A DNA stretch of 31,511 nt, taken from Nemertoderma westbladi (taxonomy: Eukaryota; Xenacoelomorpha; Nemertodermatida; Nemertodermatidae). Below the pieces are notes generated by a model, which saw only the letters and a list, made by a program, of their open reading frames with translations, made no database searches and had not been told where the DNA came from. Positions within the stretch are counted from its first letter, which is position 1, and each line of letters begins with the position of its first letter. The DNA is taken from contig JAUCBJ010002169.1 of NCBI GenBank assembly GCA_032718475.1, positions 1 to 31,511 of the forward strand. Direction: 5' to 3'. This document shows, piece by piece, positions 28,604-31,511 of this stretch. Both the position numbers and the translations under genes were made by a program.

Positions 28604-31511
28604 ATGGCCGGCAGCCTGGACGCCTCCGCGATGAACCGGAGCATTGTTGGGCACTCCTCCTGCCCACAGTGCCGCCGGGAAATCGCGGTAAACTCCGACG
28701 GGCGACTCCGTGTCCACGGACCGCTCGCCAGTAGGTGTCCAGGCTCGCGTACCCCCACCGGAACTGTACTCCCTTCATCTCTCCGTCCTCCTCCTCCTAC
28801 ATCTACACCTCCACCCACTACTTCCACCCGTGTTCCTCTACCTCCTACATCTACACCTCCACCCACTACTTCCACCCCTATTCCTCTACCACCGTGCCCC
28901 CCGACTTTCGACTGGGCCACCCTTGGGGAGTGGGATGTCTTGGCGCGGCTGCGGAACTGCAAACAACGGCAGCTGCGCCACGTCCCCAGGGCCGCGCGTT
29001 CCAACTTTGCAGACCTCCTCGCTGACATCCTCGGGGAGGTAGCCACGCGGCCCAACGAGCCCCAGGGGTGGCTTAAACTACTGACCGTCAGCCACCACTG
29101 CCTCGCTACGCCCAAACGAGGGGGTCGGCGCCACACTCGGTCACTCGCTGCCACAATCAACGCGCGAGTGGCCGCCTTCCGTGCCGACCCCTTCGCGGAC
29201 TCTAACTCCCCCGCCCCCCCAACTGCCACGAAGAAGCGTGGTGGTGCAGAGCGACTCGCGACGGCCGTAGCCGAAAAGATCGAGGACTCTGACGTGAAGG
29301 GCGCCATCCGGTTGGCATCCTCAGCAGACTCACTTGCGCCCAACACGCCGGAGACACTGGAGGCGTTGCGGAAGAAACACCCCGCACGGCCCGACAACCG
29401 CCGTCCAAACCCACCTCCAGTGGACCTCAACACTACGGCCTCGCCTTGTTCCTCTACTATCGCCCGCAGACTTATCCTGTCGTTCCCGAGCGGCAGTGCC
29501 GGAGGACCAGATGGGTTGCGGCCCCAAATACTCAAAGACCTGATCTCCCCCACCAACGGAGAGGCCGCGGCCCGTCTTCTACAACGACTCGCGGGATTCC
29601 TAAACACCACCACCTCCGGAGAAGTTCCCCTCGCCATCCGCCCCACCTTCTACGGCGCGAATCTCTTCGCGTTCACGAAGACGGAGGGTGGGGTGCGCCC
29701 GATCGCCGTTGGAAACACTCTGCGGCGACTGGTGGGGAAATACTCTGGCTTCCTAGCCCAGGGACCCCGTACCTCCTCCTATGGCACTGTCCAGCTCGGG
29801 ATCGGCACCAAACTCGGCGCTGAAGCGGCGGCCCACGCAGCGAGGGCACTCTCCTCCTCCCCGAACCCACCCGGTAGTGTGTTGCTGAAGATCGACTTCA
29901 GCAACGCATTTAACTCCATCCGGCGGGATTCCATGCTCGAAGCTGTGTACCAGTGTTACCCCAGCGTGTACAACTCCACGCTGGCGGCGTACGGAGCGCC
30001 TAGCTTCCTCCTCCATGGGGAGGATACACTCCTCTCTGAGGAAGGAGTTCAGCAAGGCGATGCGGACGGACCCCGGCTTTTCGGCGACACGGTGAACCCA
30101 TTCATCCAGTCGCTGCAGTCGAGGTTTAACATCTGGTACCTAGACGACGGGAATCTCGCTGACCACTACCGGGTGGTGTTAGACGACCTCCGATCCGTCA
30201 TCCTCGAGGGAGGTCGTTGCGGACTCCGGATCAACCCCTCCAAGTCGGAACTCTTCTTCCTTGGGGAGGAATCTCCGGAGTCCCGTCTATCCATCCAACG
30301 CAGGTTCGACGAGGTCTGCGAGGGGATTCAGGTGCGCCCACTAGAAGACCTGAAGATCCTGGGCGCACCCATAGGAGACAATGCCATCGTCTCCTGTCTC
30401 GACAACAAACTCGCGGACCTCCGGACTCTCGTCTCCCGACTCCCTCTTCTCGACTCCCATCACGCCTTCTTCCTCCTGCGGTGCTCCTTCACCATTCCGC
30501 GACTGACGTACTTCCTCCGAACGGCTCCGTGTTTCGACTTCCCGGGGCTGCTGGAGGAGTACGATTCCATCCAGCGGAGCACCCTGCAGGAGATATCCAA
30601 CGTCCACCTGGACGACTCCGCGTGGGCACAATCCTGTTTGCCTGCGCGTTGCGGGGGTCTAGGACTGACCTCGGCTGTGCAGCTCGCACCTTCCGCCTTT
30701 CTGGCTTCCGCGGCTGCCTGCTCTGGACTCTCCTACTCCCTCTTTGAGTCTCCGGTGGACACCCCCTCCCCATCCCACAACCGTGCCCTCGCTGCGTGGT
30801 CAACGACTCTTGACCCTGTCGTGACCCCCGTTCCCCCGCCTCTAGCGCCACCATCCTTTACACCACCGCCACCGCCACCACACGCAACGCCACCGCCACC
30901 ATCCGCGACACCACCGCCTCCACCACCCACGACGCCACAACCCACGACGCCACCGCCACCAGCCCTGACACCACCGCCTCCACCCACGACGACGCCACCA
31001 CCCACTACGCCACCGCTACCACCCGCGACATCACCGCCACAACCCACTACGCCACCGCCACCGCCACCCCACCCACGCGACGCCATCGCCACCATCCGCG
31101 ACACCACCCACGACGCCACAACCCACGACGCCACCGCCACCAGCCCTGACACCACCGCCTCCACCCACGACGACGCCACCACCCACTACGCCACCGCTAC
31201 CACCCGCGACATCACCGCCACAACCCACTACGCCACCGCCACCGCCACCACACGCGACGCCACCGCCACCATCCGCGACACCACCCACGACGCCACAACC
31301 CACGACGCCACCGCCACCAGCCCTGACACCACCGCCTCCACCCACGACGACGCCACCACCCACTACGCCACCGCTACCACCCGCGACATCACCGCCTCCA
31401 CCCACGACGCCACAACCCACGACGCCACCGCCACCAGCCCTGACACCACCGCCTCCACCCACGACGACGCCACCACCCACTACGCCACCGCTACCACCCG
31501 CGACATCACCG
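28604..31511 (+). CDS. R2-superclade-like reverse transcriptase ORF, C-terminus beyond the window
   Basis: Open for 969 codons from ATG 28604 (in-frame TGA at 28592-28594) to the window edge. N-terminal C-x2-C-x14-H-x6-C finger (C20, C23, H38, C45) ending in CPGSR, followed by a Pro/Thr linker with a 48-bp direct repeat (28793 and 28841). The RT shows FTKTEGGVRPIAVGNTLRRL, LLKIDFSNAFNSI (D431), GVQQGD and WYLDDGN (YLDD, 512-515), then RCGGLGLTSAVQLAPSAFLA. This order resembles a widespread metazoan RT family that usually ends in a zinc knuckle and a restriction-like endonuclease, as in R2-type non-LTR elements. That part is not visible here. GVQQGDADGPRLF departs from the usual GDPLGPLLF. From about residue 745 the frame enters a Pro/Thr minisatellite. 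The family is recognised from motif order only. Confidence 0.8.
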   Translation, partial: MAGSLDASAMNRSIVGHSSCPQCRREIAVNSDGRLRVHGPLASRCPGSRTPTGTVLPSSLRPPPPTSTPPPTTSTRVPLPPTSTPPPTTSTPIPLPPCPPTFDWATLGEWDVLARLRNCKQRQLRHVPRAARSNFADLLADILGEVATRPNEPQGWLKLLTVSHHCLATPKRGGRRHTRSLAATINARVAAFRADPFADSNSPAPPTATKKRGGAERLATAVAEKIEDSDVKGAIRLASSADSLAPNTPETLEALRKKHPARPDNRRPNPPPVDLNTTASPCSSTIARRLILSFPSGSAGGPDGLRPQILKDLISPTNGEAAARLLQRLAGFLNTTTSGEVPLAIRPTFYGANLFAFTKTEGGVRPIAVGNTLRRLVGKYSGFLAQGPRTSSYGTVQLGIGTKLGAEAAAHAARALSSSPNPPGSVLLKIDFSNAFNSIRRDSMLEAVYQCYPSVYNSTLAAYGAPSFLLHGEDTLLSEEGVQQGDADGPRLFGDTVNPFIQSLQSRFNIWYLDDGNLADHYRVVLDDLRSVILEGGRCGLRINPSKSELFFLGEESPESRLSIQRRFDEVCEGIQVRPLEDLKILGAPIGDNAIVSCLDNKLADLRTLVSRLPLLDSHHAFFLLRCSFTIPRLTYFLRTAPCFDFPGLLEEYDSIQRSTLQEISNVHLDDSAWAQSCLPARCGGLGLTSAVQLAPSAFLASAAACSGLSYSLFESPVDTPSPSHNRALAAWSTTLDPVVTPVPPPLAPPSFTPPPPPPHATPPPPSATPPPPPPTTPQPTTPPPPALTPPPPPTTTPPPTTPPLPPATSPPQPTTPPPPPPHPRDAIATIRDTTHDATTHDATATSPDTTASTHDDATTHYATATTRDITATTHYATATATTRDATATIRDTTHDATTHDATATSPDTTASTHDDATTHYATATTRDITASTHDATTHDATATSPDTTASTHDDATTHYATATTRDIT
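30836..31511 (+). repeat. GC-rich Pro/Thr-coding minisatellite inside the R2-like ORF
   Basis: Simple CCACCG/ACGACG-type units build a higher-order repeat. AGCCCTGACACCACCGCCTC recurs at 30961, 31142, 31319 and 31436, spaced 181, 177 and 117 bp. The 181-bp spacing has a 4-bp excess near 31070 that shifts the frame: the first unit reads Pro-rich (TPPPPALTPPPPTTT), later ones Thr/Asp/His-rich (HDATATSPDTTASTHDD). No stop occurs in either frame, nor in long stretches of the minus strand. The array reaches the window edge. Confidence 0.9.

Noticed and set aside
28570-29646. 358-codon minus-strand ORF
   Set aside because: It is antisense to the R2-like reverse transcriptase ORF in GC-rich DNA and has no motif.
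30733-31480. Gly/Val-rich minus-strand ORFs
   Set aside because: Complement of the Pro/Thr minisatellite.

Overview
The window looks like an intergenic and intronic stretch of an animal (probably invertebrate) nuclear genome. The evidence is AT-rich non-coding DNA, host exons with GT-AG splice sites, and a typical metazoan mix of transposable elements: RTE-type and CR1/L2/Jockey-type non-LTR elements, a BEL/Pao remnant, an R2-like reverse transcriptase ORF, TTAA-target and hAT-like DNA elements, MITEs and tRNA-derived SINEs. Nothing fits a bacterial or viral chromosome. I cannot name the species.

Host genes. Three phase-compatible exons on the minus strand (5223-5485, 3772-3958, 3455-3574) encode the N-terminal 190 residues of a flavoprotein. 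It has an N-terminal hydrophobic anchor, a GAGPIG dinucleotide-binding motif and a CDGALGSSCR segment resembling the DG motif of class A flavin monooxygenases. A separate minus-strand terminal exon (5839-6096) may end a membrane-protein gene. No other convincing host gene was found.

Layout. 1-3450: AT-rich DNA with poly-G/C tracts and a 1.4-kb TTAA-flanked element containing a 162-bp tandem array. 3455-6096: host exons, with a 5'-truncated RTE copy in the first intron. 6640-9248: a 2.6-kb minisatellite of 20-bp units. 9.9-13.7 kb: decayed elements (hAT end, MITE, RTE pieces, tRNA-derived SINE, BEL/Pao gag-protease). 13791-19365: a 5.6-kb apparently full-length two-ORF non-LTR retrotransposon between perfect 85-bp direct repeats. 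20-22.8 kb: several short repeat families, including a 155-bp tandem array. 23085-24278: a second truncated RTE copy. 24994-28121: a 3.1-kb hAT-like foldback element with 8-bp target duplication, carrying a MITE in one arm and an RTE fragment in the loop. From 28604 to the edge: a GC-rich R2-like reverse transcriptase ORF that runs into a Pro/Thr-coding minisatellite.

The window can be read as layered insertions. Two insertions have their pre-insertion site elsewhere in the window: the foldback element (empty paralogue near 22450) and the MITE in its left arm (empty homologous arm near 27770). The most unusual points are the 85-bp duplication around the two-ORF retrotransposon, Pro-rich coding minisatellites inside two unrelated retroelement ORFs, and the compound foldback element.
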